Shown here one piece after another: positions 1-7,400 of a DNA stretch of 16,501 nt (position 1 is its first letter; each line of letters begins with the position of its first letter). The DNA lies in NCBI GenBank assembly GCA_021778785.1, contig JAJYBX010000010.1, positions 1 through 16,501 of the forward strand, given 5' to 3'. The notes under the pieces were generated by a model, which made no database searches, was not told the DNA's origin, and saw only the letters and a list, made by a program, of their open reading frames with translations. The position numbers and the translations under genes were made by a program. Source of the DNA: Acidobacteriota bacterium (GTDB lineage: Bacteria; Acidobacteriota; Holophagae; Holophagales; Holophagaceae).

Positions 1-360
1 CTGGTCCACGTCCCCCCGCACCCGCATCAGGGAGAACTCGAAGAAACCCGCCATGGGCGGCGGCAGCACATAGCGCGTCTCCCCGCCCTGAGGGAAATCC
101 AGCAGCATGGCCCGCGCTGCGAGGGCCTCCAGCGCGGCCTCCGCCTTCGCCTCGGGGATCCGCCAGATCGCGGCGGCGCGGCGGGCGGTGAAGGGCCGGA
201 TGGGCACCTGGGCCAGGAGCCCGGCCTCCTCCTCGCTCAGCAGCAGACGGAGGATCTGGAACAGCCGCTCCGAGGGCGGCGCGCCCTGGGGGAAGCGGTT
301 GAGCCGCGTCACCAGGCGATCGTAGGTGCCGTGTCCGGGTCGGAGGGAGGCGTGGCCCAT
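1..360 (-). CDS. 4Fe-4S ferredoxin-type protein, N-terminal part (cut by window edge)
   Basis: The reading frame starts at an ATG at 358-360 and stays open for 120 codons to the left window edge, so only the N-terminal part is visible. The visible part has an arginine-rich, helical, winged-helix-like stretch (about residues 25-85) followed by a segment containing LPPPMAGFFEFSLMRVR near residues 99-115. From memory, that segment is typical of a family of 4Fe-4S-binding proteins of roughly 350-400 residues whose cysteine clusters lie further downstream; none of those cysteines is in this window. The gene is divergent from the molybdopterin oxidoreductase starting at 471, with 110 nt between them, so an electron-transfer link is possible but not shown. 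No strong Shine-Dalgarno sequence precedes the ATG. The family call is recollection, not a search result. Confidence 0.6.
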   Translation of the reverse strand, partial: MGHASLRPGHGTYDRLVTRLNRFPQGAPPSERLFQILRLLLSEEEAGLLAQVPIRPFTARRAAAIWRIPEAKAEAALEALAARAMLLDFPQGGETRYVLPPPMAGFFEFSLMRVRGDVDQ

Positions 361-445
361 GGGGGGATCCCTGGGGCCAGGATAATCCCGGGACGGGCCG
401 CCCGGGGGGACCGGGGCTGGTCCATTCCTGCCGATTCTGGAGACA

Positions 446-472
446 ATGGGGCCTTCCGCCGGGGGGCCCCAT
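446..472 (+). promoter_or_regulatory. Hairpin over the start codon of the molybdopterin oxidoreductase
   Basis: ATGGGGCC at 446-453 is the exact reverse complement of GGCCCCAT at 465-472. Between the arms, TTCC at 454-457 can pair with GGGG at 461-464 (two G-U and two G-C pairs), leaving a three-base loop GCC at 458-460. The 12-bp stem buries the G-rich ribosome-binding region and the first two bases of the ATG at 471. Control of translation is inference. GC-rich sequence forms hairpins easily. Confidence 0.4.
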
Positions 473-2507
473 GTCGTCCAGCCTTCACCGTTCCGTCTGC
501 CCCTACGATTGTCCCGACGCCTGCGGTCTGGTGGTGCGGGTGGAGGACGGCCGGGCCGCGGAGGTGACGGGGGATCCCGAGCATCCGTTCACCCGGGGGA
601 GCCTCTGCCCCAAGATGAACCGCTACCAGGACACGGTGCACCACCCGGAGCGGCTGACGACGCCCCTTCTGCGCACCGGGCCCAAGGGCGGCGGCGCCTT
701 CGCACCCATCGGCTGGGACGAGGCCCTGGATCGCATCGCGGAGCGGTGGCGGGGGATCGCGGCCACCCACGGCGCCGAGGCCATCCTCCCCTACTCGTAC
801 GCGGGGACCATGGGCCTGGTGCAGCGCAACGCGGGCCATGCCTTCTTCCACCGCCTGGGCGCCTCGAAGCTGGACCGCACCATCTGCTCGCCCGCCAAGG
901 GCGCGGGCTGGGCCCTGGTAATGGGCGCCACGCCGGCGCCGCACCCGGACGCCTGCGCGGTCAGCGACCTCATCCTGCTCTGGGGCATCAACGCCGCGGC
1001 CACGACCGTCCACAGCCTCCACGCCGTGCGGGAGGCCAAGCGGAACGGCGCCCAGGTGTGGCTCATCGACACCTACGACCACGCCACCGCGCCCCTCTGC
1101 GACCGCGTGGTGCATGTGCGGCCGGGCACGGACGGGGCCCTGGCCCTGGGGATCCTCCACCTCCTCGACCGCCTGGACCTCTGCGACGAGGCCTTCCTCG
1201 CCGCCCACGTCCAGGGCGCGGCGGACCTGCGGGCTCGCATCCTGCCGGACTACCCGCCGGAGCGCGTCGAGGCGATCACGGGCGTGCCCGCGGCCACCCT
1301 CCGCGAACTGGCGGAGGCCTACGGGCGGGCCCGGGACCCGCACCTCCGCCCGGGCAACGGCCTCTCCCGCTACGGGAACGGGGCCATGGCCCTGCGCACC
1401 CTCGCCTGCCTGCCGGCCTTCGTGGGGGCCTACGCCAAGCCCGGCGGGGGGGCCTTCGCCTCCACCAGCACCGGCGAAGCCTTCCCCATGCGCCTCCTGG
1501 AGCGGGAGGACCTGCTGCCCGGGCCCGTCCGCACGATCAACATGAACCAGCTGGGCCGGGCCCTCAACGAGCTGCAGGATCCGCCGGTGGCCTCGCTCTA
1601 CGTCTACCATGCCAACCCCGCCGTTGTGACGCCGGACCAGAACGCCGTGCTGCGCGGCCTGGCGCGGGAGGACCTGTTCACCGTGGTCCACGAGCGGTTC
1701 CTGACCGACACCGCCCTGTTCGCCGACCTGGTGCTGCCCGCGACCTCGTCCCTGGAGCACAGCGACCTCTACCGCGCCTACGGCTCCTACTGCATCCAGC
1801 GGGCCCGCCCCGTGGTGCCGCCCGTGGGGGAGAGCCGCTCGAACCTCGAAGTGTTCCAGGCCCTGGCCCGGACCATGGGGTTCACGGAGGCGGTGTTCTC
1901 GCAATCCGCGGACGACCTCATCGATGCCCTGCTGGCGGCGCCCCACCCCTGGCGGGACGGGGTGGACACCGCCCGCCTGGACCAGGGCCTCGCCGTGGAC
2001 CTGGATCCGGGAAGGGGCGCCGGCCTGCGGTTCGCCACGCCCAGCGGAAAAGTGGAGGTCCTCAACCCCCGCGATCCCGAACCGCTGCCCCGCTACTTCC
2101 CATCGCACAGCGCGGAGGATCCCCATCCCCTCCAGCTCGTCACGGCTCCCGCGGTCCAGGGGCTCAACTCCACCTTCCACGAGCGGGAGGACCTGCGGCG
2201 GCGCATGGGCGCCATGACCCTCCTCCTGAACCCCGCCGAGGCCGCGACCCGCGGGCTGGCGGACGGCGATCCCGTGACAGCCTTCAACGGCCTGGGCGCG
2301 GTGGCCTTCACGCTGAAGACGACGGCCAAGGTGCCGGGCGGCCTGGCCGTGGCCGAGGGCGTGTGGTGGCGCCGGTTCGCGCCGGGCGACCGCACCGTGA
2401 ACGCCCTCACCTCCCAGCGCCTCACGGACCGTGGCGGCGGCAGCACCTTCTACGACAACCGGGTGGACGTGCGGGCGGGCTGGCCGGCCCCCACCGTCAC
2501 GCCATGA
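471..2507 (+). CDS. Molybdopterin oxidoreductase with N-terminal 4Fe-4S site (DMSO reductase superfamily)
   Basis: This 678-residue protein belongs to the large family of Mo/W bis-molybdopterin-guanine-dinucleotide oxidoreductases (COG0243-like). The N-terminal domain binds a 4Fe-4S cluster through Cys10, Cys14, Cys18 (CPYDCPDAC) and Cys46 (GSLCPK). The molybdopterin domain follows to roughly residue 500. A C-terminal dinucleotide-binding domain runs from about 556 (LVTAPAVQGLNS) to the end. There is no twin-arginine or other signal peptide, so the enzyme is probably cytoplasmic. I see no UGA-encoded selenocysteine and no obvious Cys Mo ligand of the formate-dehydrogenase type. The substrate is therefore unknown; a soluble redox enzyme of unassigned substrate is the safest reading. 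The gene overlaps the convergent DUF2235 gene by 11 bp at its 3' end. A hairpin spans its start codon. Confidence 0.9.
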   Translation: MSSSLHRSVCPYDCPDACGLVVRVEDGRAAEVTGDPEHPFTRGSLCPKMNRYQDTVHHPERLTTPLLRTGPKGGGAFAPIGWDEALDRIAERWRGIAATHGAEAILPYSYAGTMGLVQRNAGHAFFHRLGASKLDRTICSPAKGAGWALVMGATPAPHPDACAVSDLILLWGINAAATTVHSLHAVREAKRNGAQVWLIDTYDHATAPLCDRVVHVRPGTDGALALGILHLLDRLDLCDEAFLAAHVQGAADLRARILPDYPPERVEAITGVPAATLRELAEAYGRARDPHLRPGNGLSRYGNGAMALRTLACLPAFVGAYAKPGGGAFASTSTGEAFPMRLLEREDLLPGPVRTINMNQLGRALNELQDPPVASLYVYHANPAVVTPDQNAVLRGLAREDLFTVVHERFLTDTALFADLVLPATSSLEHSDLYRAYGSYCIQRARPVVPPVGESRSNLEVFQALARTMGFTEAVFSQSADDLIDALLAAPHPWRDGVDTARLDQGLAVDLDPGRGAGLRFATPSGKVEVLNPRDPEPLPRYFPSHSAEDPHPLQLVTAPAVQGLNSTFHEREDLRRRMGAMTLLLNPAEAATRGLADGDPVTAFNGLGAVAFTLKTTAKVPGGLAVAEGVWWRRFAPGDRTVNALTSQRLTDRGGGSTFYDNRVDVRAGWPAPTVTP

Positions 2508-3681
2508 CCACGCCGGCTTTCGCGGCGCCGCCGGCCACGTAGGCCCCGAGGTTGGCCGGGGCGTAGGCCTCCGCGGCCATGCCCGGTTCCGGCACCACCG
2601 GCCCCGCGGCCATGCGGTCGAGGACGGAGCGGTGGAGGCGCAGGCCCGCCGGGATGGCCCGGGGTCCCATGGGCAGGTGGACCCAGGGGAAATGGGCCCA
2701 GGGCCGGTGGGCCGCGCCCATGGCTGCGGGGGCCGGCACCCAGGCCGGATGCGCCGCGAGGCGGAGGCCCTGGCCCGCGAGCTGGTCCTGCATCCAGGCC
2801 AGCGCCCCGTCCGACAGGCCGCTCTCCGCCCCGGCGGGATAGCCGCCCCCCACATCGGCGTGGGCCCCGGGGAAGAGGGCCTGGACGATCCGGGGGTCCG
2901 GATCCCAGAACGTGGGATCGAAGTCCTGGCGGGCCTCGTCCACGGAGACGGCGTGGAGGCCGCAGGCCACCTTGGGGCTCAGCCGGGTGTCCGCGAAGCG
3001 GAACTGGTCCAGGCGGTCGTGGTCCGCGGCGAAGGCCGGGATGCCCATGGCGCCCACCGTGTCCCACACGGCCACGGCCCGGATCGGGACGTCGAGCATC
3101 CGGTCCGCCGCCGGCGCCTGGTTGAAGAAGCCGGGCAGGTCCGCCACAAAGGATTCCAGCCGGCCGAGGAAGCCGCCCCGCAGGGACCGCTGGTGCCGGT
3201 ACCACACGGCCGAACCCCAGCGGTAGGCCGCCTCCTTGTCCGTCAGGTCGAGCTTCGTCGCGTCCATCAGACCCTGCTTCGCCACCAGCCCGGCCAGGGC
3301 CCGGGCGGTGTAGGCGCCGCGGCTGAACCCCGCGAGGTAGATCGCATCCCCCGGCGCGTAATTGCGGGAGAGGAAGGTGTAGCCCCGGACCACCCGGGCG
3401 ATGAGGCCCGCGCCGAAGGCCCCCCCGAGGAACTTCACCAGCGGGTTCTCCGAATCCCCCACCCCATGGAGGTACTTGGCCACCTGGACCGTCTGCCCCG
3501 CCGCATCCACGGCCTGGCGTTCCTGCTCATCGGCGAAGCGGAGGGAGTCCGGGGAGTCGGTGCCGTCCAGGTTCCCGAAGAGCTTGAAGACGTTGGTGGG
3601 GCTGCCGGAGCGGGCGCCCTGTTCCGCCTCGCCGGGGCCGTTCCAGGTGCCGTCCGCGCAGAACACGAGATTCTTGGCCAT
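2497..3681 (-). CDS. DUF2235 alpha/beta hydrolase (T6SS Tle1-like phospholipase fold)
   Basis: This 394-residue protein has the hallmarks of the DUF2235 family. An N-terminal FCADGTWNG motif lies near residues 7-15. The nucleophile elbow GFSRG places the catalytic Ser at 120. The conserved WDTVGAMG carries the probable acid Asp207, and PGAHADVGGGYP carries His274, completing a Ser-Asp-His triad. Some family members are type VI secretion phospholipase effectors (Tle1), but many are housekeeping or uncharacterised hydrolases, and no VgrG, PAAR or immunity gene is visible here. There is no signal peptide. The ATG at 3681 is chosen because MAKNLVFCADGTWN matches the family N-terminus and a strong GGAGGAGGG precedes it. 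An upstream in-frame start at 3777 would add 32 unconvincing residues. The 3' end overlaps the convergent molybdopterin enzyme gene by 11 bp. Confidence 0.88.
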   Translation of the reverse strand: MAKNLVFCADGTWNGPGEAEQGARSGSPTNVFKLFGNLDGTDSPDSLRFADEQERQAVDAAGQTVQVAKYLHGVGDSENPLVKFLGGAFGAGLIARVVRGYTFLSRNYAPGDAIYLAGFSRGAYTARALAGLVAKQGLMDATKLDLTDKEAAYRWGSAVWYRHQRSLRGGFLGRLESFVADLPGFFNQAPAADRMLDVPIRAVAVWDTVGAMGIPAFAADHDRLDQFRFADTRLSPKVACGLHAVSVDEARQDFDPTFWDPDPRIVQALFPGAHADVGGGYPAGAESGLSDGALAWMQDQLAGQGLRLAAHPAWVPAPAAMGAAHRPWAHFPWVHLPMGPRAIPAGLRLHRSVLDRMAAGPVVPEPGMAAEAYAPANLGAYVAGGAAKAGVVMA

Positions 3682-3826
3682 GGACCCTCCTCCGGGGACG
3701 GCGAGCACCAGGTTGAAGTCGGGACAGGGATGTGGGACGGGACACGATACGGCAGGATCGGGGACCCCGCAACGCACCGCCCCCAGAGAGGCCGGGAGCC
3801 CGTTCCGCTAGAGTGGAGGCTGGAGG

Positions 3827-4447
3827 ATGCCCTTGCTCGACCACCCAGGCAACGTCTTCGTCGTGTCCGCGCCGTCCGGGGCGGGCAAGTCCACGCTGGT
3901 GCAGCGGCTGGTGGCCTCGGTGGCGGACCTGCGGTTCTCCATCTCCTTCACCACCCGGAAGCCCCGGCCCGGGGAGGTGGACGGCCGGGACTACTTCTTC
4001 GTGGATGACGCGCGCTTCGACGCCATGGTGCGGGAGGGGGGCTTCGTGGAGTGGGTGCAGGTCTACGGCCAGCGCTACGGCACCGGCCGCGCCTGGCTGG
4101 AGGGGCAACTCGCCAGCGGGGTGGACATCCTGCTGGACATCGAGACCACGGGCGCCCTCAACCTGCGCCGGGCCATCCCCGACGCCCAGATGATCTTCAT
4201 CCTGCCCCCCTCGGCCGCGGCGCTGGAGCAGCGCCTGCGCGGGCGGGGCAAGGACTCGGACGAGCAGGTGGCCATCCGCCTGAAGCATGCCCGGCATGAG
4301 CTGGAGCTGTACCACGCCTATGACTACCTCGTGGTCAACGACGACCTCGAGACGGCCTACCGGACCTTCGAGAGCATCGTCCACGCCACCCGGGCCCGGA
4401 AGGAACGGATGGCCCCCGTGGCCCAGCGGATTCTCCAGGGGTTCTAA
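3827..4447 (+). CDS. gmk: Guanylate kinase
   Basis: This 206-residue enzyme phosphorylates GMP (and dGMP) to GDP with ATP in the cytoplasm, an essential step of nucleotide metabolism. The P-loop APSGAGKST lies at residues 15-23. The GMP-binding region SISFTTRKPRPGEVDGRDYFF spans about 38-58, and the lid arginines RLRGRGKDS lie at about 136-144. Length is normal for the family. The segment often written DVDVQGA reads DIETTGA here (residues 104-110), a mild variation in an otherwise canonical sequence. GGAGG at 3815-3819, 7 nt before the ATG, is the likely ribosome-binding site; a second GGAGG directly abuts the start codon. Many bacteria pair gmk with yicC and rpoZ, but neither is adjacent here. 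The gene is divergent from the DUF2235 gene. Confidence 0.96.
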   Translation: MPLLDHPGNVFVVSAPSGAGKSTLVQRLVASVADLRFSISFTTRKPRPGEVDGRDYFFVDDARFDAMVREGGFVEWVQVYGQRYGTGRAWLEGQLASGVDILLDIETTGALNLRRAIPDAQMIFILPPSAAALEQRLRGRGKDSDEQVAIRLKHARHELELYHAYDYLVVNDDLETAYRTFESIVHATRARKERMAPVAQRILQGF

Positions 4448-4520
4448 GGATTCCCCGGGCATCGCCCCCGTCCCGGTCCGGTCGTATGCTGGAGGGAGGC
4501 GTTCGCCCCGGGGGAGCCGC

Positions 4521-6110
4521 ATGGCCCGCTTCGTCAAACGGAACTGGATGTGGCTGGTGATGCTGGCCACGGTGGCCGTGACCGGCCCGCTGCTCGCCCG
4601 CAACGGCGCGGAAAGCGCCAAGCAGAAGAGCCTGGACACCCTCACCGAGGTGATGGACATCGTGGAGAAGGAGAGCCCGGAGGCACCCACCTCCAAGCAG
4701 CTCACCCACGCCACCATCCAGGGCATGCTGCACACCCTGGACCCCCACTCGAACTACATGGACGAGAGCGAGTTCCGGATGCTCCGCGAGGAGCAGAAGG
4801 GCTCCTTCTTCGGCATCGGCGCCATCATCCAGCAGCACGAGCAGGGCATCGCCATCATCAGCCCCATGAAGGGCGGCCCGGCCGAGCGCCTGGGCGTCCG
4901 CTCCGGCGACATCATCAAGGAGATCGATGGCGCCAGCACCGAGGGCATGAGCTCCAACGCCGCGCTCCAGAAGCTCCGGGGCGACAAGGGCACGATCGTG
5001 GAGATCGCGGTCCAGCGCACGGGCATGCCCGGCCTGATCCGCTTCTCCATCCCCCGGGCCGAGGTGCCTTCCAACAGCGTCTACTACAGCTTCATGCTGA
5101 ATCCCACCACGGGCTTCATCAACATCAAGGACTTCGGCGAGACCACCTCCGACGAGTTCGAGCGGGCCGTGGCCGCCCTGAAGAAGCAGGGCATGAAGCA
5201 GCTCGTCCTGGACCTCCGCTACAACGGCGGCGGGGTGCTGGACGCGGCCATCGGCATCTGCCGGCAGCTCCTCGGCCCCGACCAGCTCATCGTCAGCCAG
5301 AAGGGGCGGGACGGCCGCGAGGAGAGCCAGACCCGCACCACCAAGGGCGCCGCGTTCGACCCCTACCCGCTGGTGATCCTCATCAACCGCGGCACCGCCA
5401 GCGCCAGCGAGATCGTCACCGGCGCCGTGCAGGACCACGACCGCGGCCTGGTGGTGGGCCAGACCAGCTGGGGCAAGGGCCTGGTCCAGAGCGTGCTCAC
5501 CATCAACCGCTCCCGGGGCCTGGCCCTCACCACCGCCCGCTACTACACCCCCTCGGGCCGCTGCATCCAGCGCGACTACACCCATGGCCTGGACGACTAC
5601 TACAACCCCGACGACGACAAGGACGCCAAGCCCCAGGGCCCCGCCTACAAGACGGACCTGGGCCGGGTGGTGTACGGCGGGGGCGGCATCAACCCCGACA
5701 TCACCGTGGTGCCGCCCAAGGCCACCGAGTACGTGTTCAACCTCCGCTACCGCTACTCCGCCTTCTTCCGCTTCGCCGTGCAGGAGAAGGAGCGCTTCGG
5801 CATCCAGCCCGGCCAGCACGCCGACGACGTGGTGCTGGACAGGTTCAAGACCTGGGCCCTGGAGCAGAAGCTTCCCTACACCGACAAGGACTGGGAGGCC
5901 AACCGCGAGGCCATGAAGGAGCAGCTCTCCGTCGAGATGCAGAACGTGGCCTACGGGGTGGAGGCCGGCTTCAAGCTGGGGTGCGAGACGGACCCCGTGG
6001 TCCAGAAGGCCCTGGAGCTGATGCCCCAGGCCGAGGAACTGCTCCAGAAGAAGCTGCAGGCACCCGCGCCCCGGACCCTCGCGGCCATGAACGTCGAAAC
6101 CTTCCGCTGA
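4521..6110 (+). CDS. S41 family carboxyl-terminal processing peptidase with PDZ domain
   Basis: This 529-residue serine protease is of the C-terminal-processing (CtpA/CtpB/Prc) type and is probably anchored in the inner membrane facing the periplasm. Residues 8-26 form a hydrophobic signal anchor ([20 protein letters not shown]). A PDZ domain with [27 protein letters not shown] and IDG spans about 92-180. The catalytic region has GTASASEI (Ser294), GKG (Lys319) and VQ (Gln323). The Ser-Lys spacing of 25 and the Lys-Gln spacing of 4 match those I recall for B. subtilis CtpB. A segment of about 120 residues after residue 400 has no motif I recognise. The ATG at 4521 has GGGGAG at 4511-4516 and starts the signal anchor; upstream in-frame residues belong to the gmk region read in another frame. 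The acyl-CoA dehydrogenase gene starts 13 nt downstream. Confidence 0.93.
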   Translation: MARFVKRNWMWLVMLATVAVTGPLLARNGAESAKQKSLDTLTEVMDIVEKESPEAPTSKQLTHATIQGMLHTLDPHSNYMDESEFRMLREEQKGSFFGIGAIIQQHEQGIAIISPMKGGPAERLGVRSGDIIKEIDGASTEGMSSNAALQKLRGDKGTIVEIAVQRTGMPGLIRFSIPRAEVPSNSVYYSFMLNPTTGFINIKDFGETTSDEFERAVAALKKQGMKQLVLDLRYNGGGVLDAAIGICRQLLGPDQLIVSQKGRDGREESQTRTTKGAAFDPYPLVILINRGTASASEIVTGAVQDHDRGLVVGQTSWGKGLVQSVLTINRSRGLALTTARYYTPSGRCIQRDYTHGLDDYYNPDDDKDAKPQGPAYKTDLGRVVYGGGGINPDITVVPPKATEYVFNLRYRYSAFFRFAVQEKERFGIQPGQHADDVVLDRFKTWALEQKLPYTDKDWEANREAMKEQLSVEMQNVAYGVEAGFKLGCETDPVVQKALELMPQAEELLQKKLQAPAPRTLAAMNVETFR

Positions 6111-6123
6111 CGAGAGGTTCCCC

Positions 6124-7281
6124 ATGGATGTCACGCTCCCCGAGCACGTCGAGGCCCTGCGCCAGGAAGTGCGCAGGTTCGCCGAGAAGGAGATCCGGCC
6201 CCATGTCATGACCTGGGACGAGGCCAAGACCTTCCCCATGGACGTGGTGAAGCAGCTGGGCGCCATGGGCATGATGGGCGTCATCTTCCCCGAGGAATAC
6301 GGTGGCGCCGGCATGGGCTACGCCGAGTACGCCGTGGTGGTGGAGGAGCTCTCCCGGGTGGACGGCTCCGTGGGCATCACCGTGGCCGCCCACAACAGCC
6401 TGTGCAGCAACCACATCTTCGCCATGGGCAGCGAGGCCCAGAAGCAGAAGTACCTCAAGCCCCTGGCCAGCGGACAGGCCATCGGCGCCTGGGGCCTCAC
6501 GGAGCCCGGATCGGGCAGCGACGCGGGCTCCCTGCGCACCACCGCGAAGAAGGAGGGCTCCCACTACGTCCTGAACGGCACCAAGACCTTCATCACCCAC
6601 GGCACCGTGGGCGACATCGCCGTGGTGATGGCCCGCACCCGCCCCGCCCTGGATGGCCGCAGCAGCGCCGACGGCATCAGCGCCTTCATCCTGGAGAAGG
6701 GCATGAACGGCTTCCGGGCCGGCAAGCAGGAGAACAAGCTGGGCCTGCGGGCCAGCGACACCTCCGAGCTGATCCTGGAGGACGTGAAGGTGCCCGTGGC
6801 CAACCTGCTGGGCGACGATGGCGTGGGCTTCAAGCAGGCCATGAAGACCCTGGACGGCGGGCGCATCAGCATCGCGGCCCTGGGCCTCGGCATGGCCCAG
6901 GGGGCCTTCGAGGAGGCCCTCCGCTACAGCAAGATCCGCCACACCTTCGGCCAGCCCCTGTCCGGCCACCAGGGCATCCAGTTCAAGCTGGCGGACATGG
7001 GCACCCAGATCGAAGCGGCCCGCCTGCTGGTGTACCGCGCCGCCGGCCTGAAGGACCAGGGCCTGCCCTACGCCAAGGCCGCCAGCATGGCCAAGCTCTA
7101 CAGCTCCGAGGTGGCCTGCCGCGTGGCGGACGAGGCCGTGCAGATCCTCGGCGGCTACGGCTACGTCAAGGACTACCCGGTGGAGAAGTACTACCGGGAC
7201 GTGAAGCTCTGCACCATCGGCGAAGGCACCAGCGAGATCCAGCGCACCGTCATCGCGCGCTACCTGCTGGCCGAGTATTGA
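6124..7281 (+). CDS. Acyl-CoA dehydrogenase (short-chain/butyryl-CoA type)
   Basis: This 385-residue flavoenzyme introduces a trans double bond at C2-C3 of acyl-CoA esters and passes electrons to an electron-transfer flavoprotein. Signature 1, [13 protein letters not shown], is at residues 124-136. Signature 2 near the C-terminus, [20 protein letters not shown] followed by GEGTSEIQR, places the catalytic base at Glu367, the position used in short-chain and butyryl-CoA dehydrogenases. Length and the three-domain layout (helical, beta, helical) are standard. GAGAGG at 6112-6117 serves as ribosome-binding site, and the gene follows the S41 protease stop by 13 nt, so the two are probably cotranscribed although no functional link is known. 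No ETF or other beta-oxidation gene is in the window. Exact chain-length preference cannot be read from the sequence. Confidence 0.95.
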   Translation: MDVTLPEHVEALRQEVRRFAEKEIRPHVMTWDEAKTFPMDVVKQLGAMGMMGVIFPEEYGGAGMGYAEYAVVVEELSRVDGSVGITVAAHNSLCSNHIFAMGSEAQKQKYLKPLASGQAIGAWGLTEPGSGSDAGSLRTTAKKEGSHYVLNGTKTFITHGTVGDIAVVMARTRPALDGRSSADGISAFILEKGMNGFRAGKQENKLGLRASDTSELILEDVKVPVANLLGDDGVGFKQAMKTLDGGRISIAALGLGMAQGAFEEALRYSKIRHTFGQPLSGHQGIQFKLADMGTQIEAARLLVYRAAGLKDQGLPYAKAASMAKLYSSEVACRVADEAVQILGGYGYVKDYPVEKYYRDVKLCTIGEGTSEIQRTVIARYLLAEY

Positions 7282-7305
7282 GTTGATCTGTCCGGGGGAC
7301 CGCCC

Positions 7306-7320
7306 GGGCGCGTCGCGCCC
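7306..7320 (+). terminator. Possible GC hairpin downstream of acyl-CoA dehydrogenase
   Basis: GGGCGCG at 7306-7312 and CGCGCCC at 7314-7320 are exact inverted repeats around one base; as RNA they would form a short GC stem. The hairpin lies 25 nt after the stop codon. There is no following T-run, so intrinsic termination is uncertain. Confidence 0.25.
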
Positions 7321-7341
7321 TCTGCGTCCCCCCGTTCCCCC

Positions 7342-7374
7342 GCGTGCCGGCCAGGCCGGGCCCGACCGGCACGC
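7342..7374 (+). repeat. 9-bp inverted repeat in the leader of the S9 peptidase gene
   Basis: GCGTGCCGG (7342-7350) and CCGGCACGC (7366-7374) are perfect inverted repeats with a 15-nt loop, ending 26 nt before the ATG at 7401. It could be a terminator stem for the upstream genes, a leader structure or an operator. The sequence alone does not decide. Confidence 0.35.
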
Positions 7375-7400
7375 CTGACCCGATCCCCCAAGAGGCACCC

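Noticed and set aside
471..2507. Selenocysteine formate dehydrogenase
   Set aside because: No in-frame TGA and no formate-dehydrogenase active-site context; substrate left unassigned.
309..2855. 848-codon minus-strand open frame across the molybdopterin oxidoreductase
   Set aside because: It is a shadow frame. GC-rich codon bias keeps other frames open; the translation is Arg/Gly/Ala/Pro-rich with no family motif, while the plus-strand frame has clear Fe-S and molybdopterin motifs.
4448..4520. Intrinsic terminator or tRNA between gmk and the S41 protease
   Set aside because: No stem followed by a T-run and no tRNA-like cloverleaf is visible in these 73 nt.
4335..6314. 659-codon minus-strand frame across the S41 protease
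   Set aside because: Low-complexity shadow (long runs of H, V, L, G) opposite a gene with an intact catalytic site.
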